Assembly (NCBI RefSeq): GCF_018449775.1
Contig: NZ_JAAVVB010000007.1
Coordinates: 1-64,000, forward strand
Length of the DNA: 64,000 bases
From: Mucilaginibacter sp. dw_454
GTDB lineage: Bacteria > Bacteroidota > Bacteroidia > Sphingobacteriales > Sphingobacteriaceae
Direction of reading: 5' to 3'
Shown here piece after piece: positions 8,635-17,568 of the stretch. Position numbers and translations under genes: made by a program. The notes beneath the pieces were generated by a model. It saw only the letters and a list, made by a program, of their open reading frames with translations. It searched no databases and had not been told where the DNA came from. The number at the start of each line of letters is the position of its first letter. Position 1 is the stretch's first letter.

Positions 8635-8944
8635 ATTTTTAAATATTGATTGTTAGAAAAACGACATTGAAGCTTGCGAGTGCTTACATTGAGTTATTTG
8701 ACAATTAGCCGGACCGGTTGAATGTTAGCGCATTCACCGGTTCTTTTTTTTATCGCCGGGGCCGATGTGAAAGGGGATTGATTTTTTACATAGGCAAATG
8801 CTTTTTTAAGGGGGTTAGTTTGCTTTTTTAATTGCTGCAAAAATACCCGAACTGTCTTAAGCGCTTGCTATTTAAAAGTTAACTTTGTATTAAGGTACCG
8901 GCTTGAGGTTTCCTAAAGATTAAGAAGAGATCGTATTACTTCGA
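8635..8944. other. Long susC leader region without a gene
   Basis: I see no credible coding sequence in these 310 bp. They hold a leftward -7 box TATTTTTG (8838-8845 on the minus strand), which would give susC a 5' leader of about 200 nt, and a hairpin at 8713-8741 inside that leader. The -33 box is not evident. The gene upstream ends at 8945 on the same strand, so this could also be an operon junction with an internal promoter. Confidence 0.5.
8713..8751 (+). terminator. Rightward terminator-like hairpin inside the susC leader
   Basis: An 11-bp stem pairs ACCGG + TGAATG with CATTCA + CCGGT (one bulged T, loop TTAGCG) and is followed on the plus strand by TC and then eight T. The U-run is only on the plus strand, yet no plus-strand gene lies upstream; the genes on both sides read leftward. 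It may end an antisense RNA to the susC 5' region or act simply as a leader hairpin. Confidence 0.5.
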
Positions 8945-9820
8945 TTACCAATTGGTGGTGGTAAAGTTTACATTGTTTTTGCGCGATGAGGTTACCGCCA
9001 AACCTTTTTGATCGTTACCAATAAAGGAGAAGCCTTCCAGCTCGTCGCCACGGTTAATACGGTCAACCTGGCTCAATATTACCTGCTTGCCAGCATCTAT
9101 TGATTTTTCAAGATCCAGATAAGTAAAGCGCCATTGGCGGCCCTCAATTTTATTCTGGATCAGTACCAGGATACCTTTATCAGCAATAAATTTCATGTTT
9201 TGCACCCAGGGTGTGCAGGTAAATTTCTTGTAGAGCACACCGGCTTCGCTGCTTTTTTTACAGGTCTTTAATTTCTGCGGATCATACAAACGCACCTCGT
9301 TACCATGGTTGCCATAGTCTGCACTGGCTACATACCATTTGCCGTGATATTTTACATACTCCGGGCGGGCGCCCTGGATGCAGGCATCGTCATCAATGGT
9401 ATTGATCAGGTTACCATCGAGCGTTCCGGTCTTTAATAACCCATTCCTGTCCACACAATAAATGGTGGTTTTCCAAAGCGTTCCTTCGGGATTCATTTTT
9501 ACCGAGTTACCAATAAACGTAGGATCAACGCCATTGTAGGCTATACCGGTTGGGTGGCTAATTACGTCATGCCCATCCAATGTCAATTTTGATTCTTTAT
9601 GCAGATACACCAGGCTGTCGCCATCCATTTTAAACTCGCGGATCATCCCTACTTCCCTATCGCCATATAAAAATATCCGGCCACTTTGATAAGATACACC
9701 CTGGCAGGCGCCTAACGAGTCGATAGTGATAGAGCGATCTAAACTCATATCAATATTTGCTGCTTTAAATGCGCTTATTGCAATGGCTATCAAACCAGCG
9801 GCTATTAATATTTTTTTCAT
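8945..9820 (-). CDS. Secreted protein of unknown function, beta-propeller-like
   Basis: A 291-residue protein with an N-terminal signal peptide (about residues 1-20). The rest is beta-rich, with repeated GxxYxxGRIFLYGD-like and WYVASADYGNHGNEVRLYDP stretches suggesting propeller blades. It contains several cysteines (in GACQG, YCVD, DDACIQG, TCKK and FTCTP) that could form disulfides. I recognise no catalytic motif and no family name. The gene follows the YdcF-family gene by 33 bp on the same strand, and the two are probably co-transcribed. A periplasmic or extracellular location is inferred from the leader. Confidence 0.6.
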   Translation of the reverse strand: MKKILIAAGLIAIAISAFKAANIDMSLDRSITIDSLGACQGVSYQSGRIFLYGDREVGMIREFKMDGDSLVYLHKESKLTLDGHDVISHPTGIAYNGVDPTFIGNSVKMNPEGTLWKTTIYCVDRNGLLKTGTLDGNLINTIDDDACIQGARPEYVKYHGKWYVASADYGNHGNEVRLYDPQKLKTCKKSSEAGVLYKKFTCTPWVQNMKFIADKGILVLIQNKIEGRQWRFTYLDLEKSIDAGKQVILSQVDRINRGDELEGFSFIGNDQKGLAVTSSRKNNVNFTTTNW

Positions 9821-9853
9821 GATGATGGGGAAAATAACGGGGGTTATTTATTG

Positions 9854-11104
9854 CTATGGATCAAGTGGCTCGTACGGATTGATCTGCATCGCCTCCGGCA
9901 CCGCGAAATATTCAACTTCGGTATCAGACAAATGCTTGCCTAGTTTATACGGCACATATTTTAACTCTTTTTCGCAACGGCTGTCCATTTTCAAAATGGC
10001 GTCGGTTTGCGATTTATCGGTCACCACCAAACCAGGTTTGGCCGTTGGTATGCCGTATTTATACATTAGCCTTACCGCGTTACGCATGTTGGTGGTGGTG
10101 TGGCGGGCATGTGGCTCCATGATAATGGCATATTCTGGCACATGTAATACTTTGATCATGTAAGCCTTCATTTCTTCAGCCTCGCAGTATTTGGTTTTGT
10201 AAGGGTGAACTTTCCCGCCCGATGGCATGATGTAAGGCGCTTTTCCGTCATGATAGTCCTGCACTGCCAGGCGGCAACGCAGCATTCCTTCGGCACTCAG
10301 TGGTGTCCCCGGCTCATCTGGGCCTGCACCGGGAATCATGATTACGGTATACGGGTATTTGCTGAAATCAGTGATTTTAATATGGTCTACGGCTGCCTTG
10401 TTTACAGTTTGTGCCATCGGCTCATAATTAGCCGGGTCCTGGCGCTCATTGATCTGCAGGTATAATAATGCAGCGTGCATGGCGGGCTCAAAAAACAGTT
10501 TGGTGTTTTTAACATCGCCCACCAGCGTGGTATTTACATCATACAACAAGATGCGGTACGCCCTAGCTTTGGTATTAAAGCCAATAGAATCTATCTGCGG
10601 ATAGTTTGGCTTTTGGCCGCCCGCGTATACATCAATGGTATAGTTAATTCCTGCGGCGTCCTGCTCCCAGGCTTTCACCAATAGTTCGGCCGGGGCGGTG
10701 GTTTTATAAAGACTATAGGTGTAAGATGGAATGAGCTTTGTTTTAACTAACTGCTCCAAAGCGCTGCCCGGTTTACAAAGCACGGCTAATTCTTTACTTA
10801 CGATATTAATTTCATCATCGGTAAACTTTACGGCATCAACAAAACAGGCGCCATCTTTACAATCATGAACAGAACTATTTAAGCTGTTTAGTTTCTTTTG
10901 GGTGAGTGATGCCAGTATGGCATCGCTTTTAAGCCCGGCATTAACAGCTTTATCTTGCTCAAATAAAGTAAGCAGGTAATAGTTTTTGCCCTGCACCCAA
11001 TCGGCAGCTTGAATAAACTGGCCAACGGCTCCGGTTTTAATGCTTTGAGCATGGCTCAAACAAAAACCTAGTAATAAGGTAAGCGTAAGTAGTTGTTTTT
11101 TCAT
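9854..11104 (-). CDS. Periplasmic YdcF/SanA-family (DUF218) protein
   Basis: A 416-residue protein with a signal peptide (cleavage after about residue 20, SHAQS). A helical N-terminal half is followed by a DUF218/YdcF domain at about residues 245-400. The domain shows the family's nucleotide-fold start (VIMIPGAGP), the middle motif MPSGGKVHP, the EAEEMKAYMI helix and the E-x-x-A-R-H-T-T-T-N-M motif. Family members (SanA, ElyC, YdcF) are linked to envelope maturation, and YdcF binds S-adenosylmethionine. This one carries a large extra N-terminal region and is exported. The gene lies upstream of, and probably in an operon with, the unknown secreted protein. Confidence 0.8.
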   Translation of the reverse strand: MKKQLLTLTLLLGFCLSHAQSIKTGAVGQFIQAADWVQGKNYYLLTLFEQDKAVNAGLKSDAILASLTQKKLNSLNSSVHDCKDGACFVDAVKFTDDEINIVSKELAVLCKPGSALEQLVKTKLIPSYTYSLYKTTAPAELLVKAWEQDAAGINYTIDVYAGGQKPNYPQIDSIGFNTKARAYRILLYDVNTTLVGDVKNTKLFFEPAMHAALLYLQINERQDPANYEPMAQTVNKAAVDHIKITDFSKYPYTVIMIPGAGPDEPGTPLSAEGMLRCRLAVQDYHDGKAPYIMPSGGKVHPYKTKYCEAEEMKAYMIKVLHVPEYAIIMEPHARHTTTNMRNAVRLMYKYGIPTAKPGLVVTDKSQTDAILKMDSRCEKELKYVPYKLGKHLSDTEVEYFAVPEAMQINPYEPLDP

Positions 11105-11262
11105 GATGATTTGCGATGTAAAGAGAATGTCTTTATATGAATTAGATATTAAGCGATTATAAAATAGACAATTAATCCGTCAACCAAAAAACGAACAAAA
11201 AGGTCAGTAGCTCTTTGAATTTATATCGGCATATTTGCGCCACCTATATCTTATACACGCCG

Positions 11263-11610
11263 ATGATAAAATCAAAATTCATAGCAGATGTTGTGGGCCT
11301 GCTGCTTGACAGCCAGAACAACAGCATTGACATCCGACTACAAAAAGAATTTATAACAGATACCGTTTGCGGTTACATGTCCAAGGGCTTGTTCGTGACT
11401 TTTTCTCATACTGAAGACATTATAGCCCACAAAAGCGCAAATGAAAACCTCATCATCAACGGCGTTAAAATCACATCAACAGCCTTTAATTTCGAGGCAG
11501 AAGCCACTTTGTTTTTCAGAAAAGGAATAGTTGATTGTTTGGAGATCTCGGCCACTAAAGGTAAGTATCCACAGCAGGAGTTGACCGAATATACGCTCAA
11601 TCAAATTTAA
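11263..11610 (+). CDS. Hypothetical 115-residue protein
   Basis: A small soluble protein that I do not recognise. It has no signal peptide, membrane segment or cysteine cluster of note. The predicted pattern is mixed alpha/beta, with a helix at the start (IADVVGLLLDSQ) and alternating strands later (VKITSTAFNFEAEATLFF). The start at ATG 11263 is preferred over TTG 11215. It stands alone between a leftward operon and the next rightward gene, which begins 91 bp downstream. Confidence 0.55.
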   Translation: MIKSKFIADVVGLLLDSQNNSIDIRLQKEFITDTVCGYMSKGLFVTFSHTEDIIAHKSANENLIINGVKITSTAFNFEAEATLFFRKGIVDCLEISATKGKYPQQELTEYTLNQI

Positions 11611-11701
11611 ATGTCATACCTAGCCTAATATTAGATCGTGATTATAATACTATAATTAATTTATAGCTTTACGTATCAACAATAAACCTGTTTATCCGTC
11701 A

Positions 11702-12442
11702 ATGACAACCGATACCATTACTACTTTTAAATTTGATAATAAACTCATCAGTTTTTATAAAAAGCGCAACGCAATTACCGTTGTTGCAATAGGGGTATAT
11801 TGGGTTATTTTGAGCGTCATTTTTCCGGGCTGGGTAGTAAATGGCCATGCTGCCTCCCCTTTACAAAATTTTACTATGGCTTGCACCCAAACAGTGGTTT
11901 ATGCTGGTATTATTCTTATAATCATGCTAAGTAGAACGGAGAAAGCATTAAATGGATTAACCATAACTGTAAACAATGCTGCTATTACGCTAACAAATTC
12001 GGCCGGTGTAAACAAGGGCTTTAAATTCATCAACCTTAAATATGCTGTGAAGACCTATAACGGCGATTTAAATGTTTATTATGGCGAAGACAAAGCACTA
12101 GCTATCCCCCATTCAATAAATGGATTTAATGAACTGGAAGAAATCATAAAAGAAAAAGCGCCGTTTTTTCTTGCAGGCCCGTATAGCATTATTCAAAAAA
12201 ATGCCCGGTGGATAAATACCGTGTTTTTTGCACTTTTTTTAACCATTTTAACGCAAACCAACCTAATTGCTATGTTGGTACTAGGCGCGATAGTAATGTT
12301 TGCTCCCTGGTTTGCCTATATCAAATCCTATCAAAAAATCACCGGTCAGGGTGTAAGTTTAAGCAGTCGCTTTTTTAACGCCCCGATCATTTGGAGCATC
12401 CTGGTAATCCTTGCAGTGTTATTTAAGCTGTTTATTAAATAA
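11702..12442 (+). CDS. Membrane protein of unknown function, YcxB-like layout
   Basis: A 246-residue protein with two membrane segments near residues 24-45 and 58-80, a beta-rich soluble middle (about 85-155) and two further membrane segments near 170-205 and 225-245. The soluble segment between helix pairs resembles the small beta-domain of YcxB-like or PH-like membrane proteins, but the match is by layout only. I see no catalytic motif. It is probably monocistronic, with a terminator-like hairpin just downstream. Confidence 0.55.
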   Translation: MTTDTITTFKFDNKLISFYKKRNAITVVAIGVYWVILSVIFPGWVVNGHAASPLQNFTMACTQTVVYAGIILIIMLSRTEKALNGLTITVNNAAITLTNSAGVNKGFKFINLKYAVKTYNGDLNVYYGEDKALAIPHSINGFNELEEIIKEKAPFFLAGPYSIIQKNARWINTVFFALFLTILTQTNLIAMLVLGAIVMFAPWFAYIKSYQKITGQGVSLSSRFFNAPIIWSILVILAVLFKLFIK

Positions 12443-12443
12443 A

Positions 12444-12474
12444 AAAGCCACAAGCCTTTCGGCTTGAGACTTCT
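12444..12474 (-). terminator. Terminator of the transglutaminase-like gene
   Basis: On the minus strand CAAGCC-GAAA-GGCTTG (12451-12466) is extended by further partial pairing and followed by TGGCTTTTTT. It lies between converging genes, but the U-run is only on the minus strand. Confidence 0.6.
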
Positions 12475-12502
12475 CAACCATTAACAACTGATAAAAAAAT
12501 CT

Positions 12503-13378
12503 TTACGGTTTCTTCCAAAACAGGTCGGCGTTACTGGTATGGTAACAAACTATTTTTTGTTTGGCCGATTGCTGCGTTTCAATAAAAGTAAACGGCGGTT
12601 CTACGCTGCCGTAAGGTAACAGCTCCACATACTCTATTTTGCGGCCGTCGCGGGTTTGCGAGTTGTATTCGCTGTTCAACGGGCATATCATCCGGTACAA
12701 ATGCTCGCCCATAAATTTATCCAGGTATTCTTCTTTTTTTGTCGGGATGTCGTGATAGTTCGCTGTAGGGTTCAAAATGATTGGCTGGCGTTTAACCAGT
12801 CGCTCGCGCACTTCGGCAATACTAAGCAGGTTACCTTTTTCATCTTTCAGATAAGCGTTCTCCTGCGGGTCTATATAGACCCATTTGTTTAACGATGGGA
12901 TGAAAACCGTATTAATTACATGCCCGCCCTGCGGTTCGGGATATTTGTTAGAAAAGCAGATCACCACGCGCGACGAATAGCCCATACTTAGCATGATCTC
13001 ATTAGTGGCTATAGCTAACCCGTAACAACCCTGCGCATAATGTTTAGCGCGATAGGTGTCAATAATATTTTCGGCATTCAACTCCGGCAACGGGCCCACA
13101 TCGTTATGCGGTACTTGTTTGTGGAACCAGGCCAGCAAACGGATCACTCTTTCAACATCGCTGCCGTTGCCGGCTACAGAGTCTAAATGATATTTTTCGC
13201 GCAGATGCGTTAAGGGTAAATCATCCGCTTTTTGATAGGTAAAATTAGGGAAATTCTGTGTCCCGTCGGCGCGGTAAGGCAAGGTGTGCTGCAATGCAGT
13301 TAACGTATCGGTAACGGTTTTAGCCTGAGTGCTAAGGCTTATTGATACAGCCATCAGCATAAATAATGTCTTTTTCAT
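12503..13378 (-). CDS. Secreted transglutaminase-like (cysteine-protease-fold) protein
   Basis: A 291-residue protein with a clear signal peptide when started at ATG 13378 (MKKTLFMLMAVSISLSTQA). An upstream extension open to 13591 has no leader-like features and overlaps the divergent kinase gene, so I do not use it. The transglutaminase-like triad is visible: Cys in QGCYGLA (about residue 116), His in GGHVINTVF (about 152) and Asp in YIDPQ (about 169). Such domains act as peptidases or cross-linking enzymes on envelope or extracellular proteins. No neighbour indicates a substrate. Confidence 0.75.
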   Translation of the reverse strand: MKKTLFMLMAVSISLSTQAKTVTDTLTALQHTLPYRADGTQNFPNFTYQKADDLPLTHLREKYHLDSVAGNGSDVERVIRLLAWFHKQVPHNDVGPLPELNAENIIDTYRAKHYAQGCYGLAIATNEIMLSMGYSSRVVICFSNKYPEPQGGHVINTVFIPSLNKWVYIDPQENAYLKDEKGNLLSIAEVRERLVKRQPIILNPTANYHDIPTKKEEYLDKFMGEHLYRMICPLNSEYNSQTRDGRKIEYVELLPYGSVEPPFTFIETQQSAKQKIVCYHTSNADLFWKKP

Positions 13379-13562
13379 AAACTCTTTTTCTTCAAAAGAG
13401 CAATTTAAAAACATACACGTTTTGCTTTTTAGACTAACGCTCCATCCATCGGTTTGAATAGCCAATTTGCTGCCTCGAGTACGGCAGGGGCTTTTCGCGG
13501 TTGCAAAATGCCTGTTCACGGCGGTTGCCCATATTTGTGCCCGAAATTGATCAAATTTGTAT

Positions 13563-14615
13563 ATGCAAAGCCGCCGCCCGTTTCCGCTCAAAACCGTGTT
13601 AGGGCATACCCTGTTCTGGCTGGCCTATATCTATTACCAGGGCATCATTTACAGTTGGGAGGACACCGACCAAATGAAGTTTAGGCTTACTTTTCATGTG
13701 GGCGGCCTGCCTATTCTCATCACAGTCCTGTTTACCTATTTTAACCTGTATGTGCTGCTGCCGGCATTTTACTATCGCCAAAAATATTATAGTTATACGT
13801 TATCAATAATAGCAGCGCTTTTAGCCGGAGCTTTGCTTACCCGGCTCATCACTCATCTTTTCATCTTACCCTGGGAACAGCTTCATGATCGGGCTCGCTA
13901 CGCCTTAGAAGCAAAACAGTTCTGGATCCCCGGCCGCATTGTGCGGGTGGCTATTCAATACTATCCGGCAATAGCAATTATGACGGTATTTGAGCTAATG
14001 AAAAAGCTCATTGCGCACGAGCGACAGCTGCGGGCCGTTGAAACCGAGAAACTCACTGCCGAAATGAGTTTCCTGAAAGCCCAGATCAACCCGCATTTCT
14101 TTTTTAATACCATGAACAGTTTATACAGCCTCACGCTAACGCAGCCGCAAAAAGCTAATAAGCTGGTATTACAACTATCGCAAATGATGCGTTACCTGCT
14201 GGACAAAACCAACACCAACCAAACCGATTTAAGCACTGAAATTGCCGAGCTGGAAAACTACCTGCAGATAGAACAAACCCGTTTTGCCGACAGGCTTGAT
14301 TTGTCTTTCCAATGTTCGGGCGATGTGGCCGGTAAAAAGATTATGCCGTTAACGCTCTTGCCCTTTGCCGAAAATGCTTTCAAACATGGCATAGAAGGTG
14401 GTCAGTCCTGGGTTTCTATCAATATTAAGTTTGCGGGGGATACGCTCTTTTACAATGTGCAAAATGGCAAACCCATTAATGGGCAAAGTGATGGGCATGG
14501 CATAGGGCTTAGTAATCTGCGCCGGCGTTTGGAGCTTACCTACCCCGGCAAGTTCGAATTAAATATCAAAGATGATACCGACGTTTTTGAGGCCGCATTA
14601 AAAATAGAGCTATGA
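13563..14615 (+). CDS. LytS-type sensor histidine kinase
   Basis: A protein of about 350 residues. Four hydrophobic segments in the first 150 residues form a membrane sensor with no obvious periplasmic domain. A short coiled helix leads to the His_kinase (PF06580) domain, whose phospho-acceptor is His in QINPHFFFNTMNSL (about residue 178). The HATPase part ends with GIGLSNLRRRLELTYP, the usual G-box of this family. ATG 13563 is preferred over TTG 13557. The stop overlaps the start of the LytTR regulator (ATGA), so the two form a two-component pair. TTTG lies just 4 bp before the ATG (TCAAATTTGTAT), so the leader may be very short. Confidence 0.9.
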   Translation: MQSRRPFPLKTVLGHTLFWLAYIYYQGIIYSWEDTDQMKFRLTFHVGGLPILITVLFTYFNLYVLLPAFYYRQKYYSYTLSIIAALLAGALLTRLITHLFILPWEQLHDRARYALEAKQFWIPGRIVRVAIQYYPAIAIMTVFELMKKLIAHERQLRAVETEKLTAEMSFLKAQINPHFFFNTMNSLYSLTLTQPQKANKLVLQLSQMMRYLLDKTNTNQTDLSTEIAELENYLQIEQTRFADRLDLSFQCSGDVAGKKIMPLTLLPFAENAFKHGIEGGQSWVSINIKFAGDTLFYNVQNGKPINGQSDGHGIGLSNLRRRLELTYPGKFELNIKDDTDVFEAALKIEL

Positions 14616-15328
14616 AAAAAATCAATTGCCTGATAGTTGACGACGAAAAACTGGCGCGCGATATCCTCGAAGAATACATTTCGCGGGTTGAACAGTTGCA
14701 TTTAATTGCTACATGTACGGATGGTGCCGAAGCGTTTAACGTGTTACAAAAGCAAAGTATAGATCTGGTTTTTCTCGATATTAAAATGCCTAAGCTCGGC
14801 GGCATGGATCTGCTTAAAACAGTGCCCAATATGCCGCCGGTTATTCTTACTACTGCCTATAATGATTTCGCATTAGATAGTTATCAGTTTAATGTGGTTG
14901 ATTACTTGTTGAAACCTATTCCGTTCGACAGGTTTTTAAAGGCGATAGGTAAGTTTAATAACCTGTTTATGCCTGCTGCTGCAATTGCGCAAGAACAACA
15001 ACACAGCTGGCAAACTGCTCCGTTTATTTATGTCCGATCAGAAAAGAAAATGGTTAAGGTGCCCTTGAAGGACCTGCTATTTATCGAAGGATTGAAAGAT
15101 TATGTACAGATTAATCTGCGCGATAGAACCATCATCACCCATCAATCGCTTAATTCATTTGAAGAAAAACTGCCTGATGTTTTGTTCATGCGCGTTCATC
15201 GCTCATTCATAGTTGGCTTGCAGCATATCAATGCGTTTACCATGCGTAGTATCGAGTTAGATAAGCGCGAAATTCCCATTGGCGAGTCTTACGCAGTTAA
15301 TGTTCAGCGCAGGTTGCAGCAAACATAA
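14612..15328 (+). CDS. LytTR-family response regulator
   Basis: A 238-residue protein. The receiver domain spans residues 1-115 with the acidic pocket at D10/D11, phospho-acceptor D56 (VFLDIKMP), a conserved TTAYN segment and Lys in LLKPIPF. The LytTR DNA-binding domain is near residues 138-236 (FIYVRSEKKMVKV, FIEGLKDYVQI, FMRVHRSFIV). It overlaps the kinase gene by 4 bp. Targets are not evident here. LytTR regulators bind paired imperfect direct repeats, and I did not find a convincing pair in the window. Confidence 0.93.
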   Translation: MKKINCLIVDDEKLARDILEEYISRVEQLHLIATCTDGAEAFNVLQKQSIDLVFLDIKMPKLGGMDLLKTVPNMPPVILTTAYNDFALDSYQFNVVDYLLKPIPFDRFLKAIGKFNNLFMPAAAIAQEQQHSWQTAPFIYVRSEKKMVKVPLKDLLFIEGLKDYVQINLRDRTIITHQSLNSFEEKLPDVLFMRVHRSFIVGLQHINAFTMRSIELDKREIPIGESYAVNVQRRLQQT

Positions 15329-15337
15329 GCCCAACAA

Positions 15338-15370
15338 AAACCCGGCGTGCTTTTCAGTCGCGCCGGGTTT
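15338..15370. terminator. Bidirectional rho-independent terminator
   Basis: AAACCCGGCG (15338-15347) pairs with CGCCGGGTTT (15361-15370) around a 13-nt loop, followed by T-rich sequence. It separates the converging LytTR regulator and metG. Confidence 0.85.
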
Positions 15371-15390
15371 TTTATTTTGTTAGACGATTC

Positions 15391-17457
15391 CTATCGCACG
15401 GTCGATCCGTTTGGCATCCAGTTTAGCGGCGCTGTAAACGTTAGCTTGCCTTCGGCGTTCTCGGCCATCAAAATCATGCCTTGCGACAGGATACCTTTGA
15501 TCTCGCGCGGCTCCAGGTTTACCAGTATGCTCACTTGCTGACCAATGATGCCCTCGGGTTCAAAGTGCTCGGCAATGCCTGACACTACGGTGCGTTGGTC
15601 AATGCCGGTATCTATCGTCAACTTTAATAATTTTTTAGTCTTCGCCACCTTCTCTGCCGTAAGGATGGTTCCTATACGGATATCCATAGCGGCAAACTGG
15701 TCGAAGTTGATGTTTTCCTTTGCAGGCGCTGCAGGCGTATCGTCGCCTTTGGGCGGACCTTCAATGGCTGCTTTTTTGTCAATCAGCTTTTGAATTTGTT
15801 GCTCAATCAGCTCATCTTCTATTTTTTCAAATAATAACGCAGACGGATTTAGCTGATGGCCGTTAGCAAATACAATTTCCTCGTCAAAAGCAACCACCTC
15901 GTTAGGTACATTCAGCATGTAAAAGATCTTTTTGGCAGTGCCCGGTAAGAAAGGCTGCAGGCATTTCGCCAAATGGCCAATCAATATCAGACAGTTGTGC
16001 AGGGCATCTTTAGCTGCTTCCGGATCAGTCTTAATAGTTTTCCAAGGCTCTTTCTCCGTCAAATACCGGTTACCTAAACGGGCTATTTCCATCATGGTTT
16101 GCTGCGCCTGTCTGAATTTGTAACCTTCAAAGCTGGCTTTCAACTCTTCATAAAGCCGGCTTACCTCGCTGCTTAGGTTTTGATCGGTAAAGCCAATCGT
16201 TTCAGTCAATGCGTCAACTTTTCCATCATAAAACTTATGCATCAGTATCATCACCCGGTTAACAAAGTTACCCAATATAGCTACCAGCTCATTGTTTACA
16301 CGGTCGCGGTAATCTTTCCAGGTAAACTCGCTGTCGCTGGTTTCAGGGGCTATGGCGGTCAGGTAATAACGCAGTTCGTCCACTTTGCCCGGCAAATCTT
16401 CCAGGTATTCATGCATCTCTACACTCCAGCCACGGCTGGTGCTCATTTTGTCGCCTTCCAGGTTCATAAACTCGTTAGCGGGTACATTTTCGGGCAATAT
16501 AAAATCGCCGTGCACCTTCAACATCACCGGGAACACAATGCAATGGAAAACAATATTATCCTTACCAATAAAATGAACCAACTTGGTGTCTTGATCTTTC
16601 CAGTAAAGCTCCCAGTCTTTGCCATTATCAATGGCCCATTGTTTGGTGGCCGATATATAGCCTATCGGTGCATCGAACCAAACATAAAGTACTTTGCCAT
16701 CAGCCCCTTGTACGGGTACTTTTATGCCCCAGTCTAAATCGCGGGTTACCGCACGCGGGTGCAGTCCGCCGTCAATCCAGCTTTTGCACTGCCCGTAAAC
16801 AGTAGCGCGCCAGTCTTTGGCATGTCCTTTTAGTATCCATTCTTTCAACCAATCTTCGTATTTATCTAAAGGCAAATACCAGTGTTTGGTGGGTTTTAAA
16901 ACGGGTTTGTTGCCGCTCAGCGTAGAGCGCGGATTAATCAGCTCTGACGGACTTAAAGAGGTACCGCATTTTTCACACTGATCGCCATAGGCATTTTCAT
17001 TGCCGCAGTTTGGGCAGGTGCCTATAATGTAACGGTCGGCCAGGAATGCTTTGGCATGCTCGTCATAATACTGCTCGTCTTCCTTCTCAACAAAAATATG
17101 TTTGTCGTTCAAATTAGTGAAAAAATCCTGCGCGGTTTCATGATGCAGCGGATCGCTGGTACGATGGTAAATATCAAATGATATCCCCATCTGTGCAAAC
17201 GAGTTTTTGTTGATTTCGTGGTATTTGTCAATAATTTCGCGCGGCGTGGTATGCTCCTTCATGGCTTGATTGGCAATGGCGGTACCATGCTCATCGCTGC
17301 CGCAAACAAAAACAACATCGCGTTTTTGCAGGCGCAGGTAACGCGCGTAAAGGTCTGCAGGTATGTACGCGCCGGCTAAATGGCCCAGGTGTTTGGGGCC
17401 GTTGGCATAAGGCAGCGCAGCAGTAATGGTATATCTTTTATAGTTTTTCGGTTCCAA
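15391..17457 (-). CDS. metG: Methionyl-tRNA synthetase
   Basis: A 688-residue class I aminoacyl-tRNA synthetase charging tRNA-Met. The HIGH motif is HLGH (residues 23-26). A zinc knuckle with four cysteines (CPNCG ... CEKCG) is near residues 148-165. The KMSKS loop is KMSTS near residue 336. A helical anticodon-binding domain follows to about residue 550. After a linker, the C-terminal 100 residues form an EMAP/Trbp111-like tRNA-binding OB fold (MDIRIGTILTAEKV) that also dimerises the enzyme. The full-length two-domain form is the usual one in Bacteroidetes. A -7 box TATCTTTG lies 28-35 bp upstream. Confidence 0.97.
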   Translation of the reverse strand: MEPKNYKRYTITAALPYANGPKHLGHLAGAYIPADLYARYLRLQKRDVVFVCGSDEHGTAIANQAMKEHTTPREIIDKYHEINKNSFAQMGISFDIYHRTSDPLHHETAQDFFTNLNDKHIFVEKEDEQYYDEHAKAFLADRYIIGTCPNCGNENAYGDQCEKCGTSLSPSELINPRSTLSGNKPVLKPTKHWYLPLDKYEDWLKEWILKGHAKDWRATVYGQCKSWIDGGLHPRAVTRDLDWGIKVPVQGADGKVLYVWFDAPIGYISATKQWAIDNGKDWELYWKDQDTKLVHFIGKDNIVFHCIVFPVMLKVHGDFILPENVPANEFMNLEGDKMSTSRGWSVEMHEYLEDLPGKVDELRYYLTAIAPETSDSEFTWKDYRDRVNNELVAILGNFVNRVMILMHKFYDGKVDALTETIGFTDQNLSSEVSRLYEELKASFEGYKFRQAQQTMMEIARLGNRYLTEKEPWKTIKTDPEAAKDALHNCLILIGHLAKCLQPFLPGTAKKIFYMLNVPNEVVAFDEEIVFANGHQLNPSALLFEKIEDELIEQQIQKLIDKKAAIEGPPKGDDTPAAPAKENINFDQFAAMDIRIGTILTAEKVAKTKKLLKLTIDTGIDQRTVVSGIAEHFEPEGIIGQQVSILVNLEPREIKGILSQGMILMAENAEGKLTFTAPLNWMPNGSTVR

Positions 17458-17484
17458 TTATTTAACTGTATTTTTATAGTTCGG

Positions 17485-17492
17485 CAAAGATA
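17485..17492 (-). promoter_or_regulatory. metG -7 promoter box
   Basis: On the minus strand TATCTTTG matches TAnnTTTG exactly, 28 bp upstream of the metG start. A TTG lies 24 bp further upstream, slightly more than the usual spacing. Confidence 0.55.
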
Positions 17493-17568
17493 AATTATTT
17501 TGTCGAGGATGTTTGGCAACAAAACCTCCTTAGTAACGGTTTAAAACTAACCAATCCTGAATTTTGAC

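Noticed and set aside
13379-13591. N-terminal extension of the transglutaminase-like protein
   Set aside because: It would overlap the divergent kinase start and hide the signal peptide that begins at 13378.
16180-16737. A 185-codon open frame on the plus strand
   Set aside because: It is antisense to the core of metG and shows no family motif.
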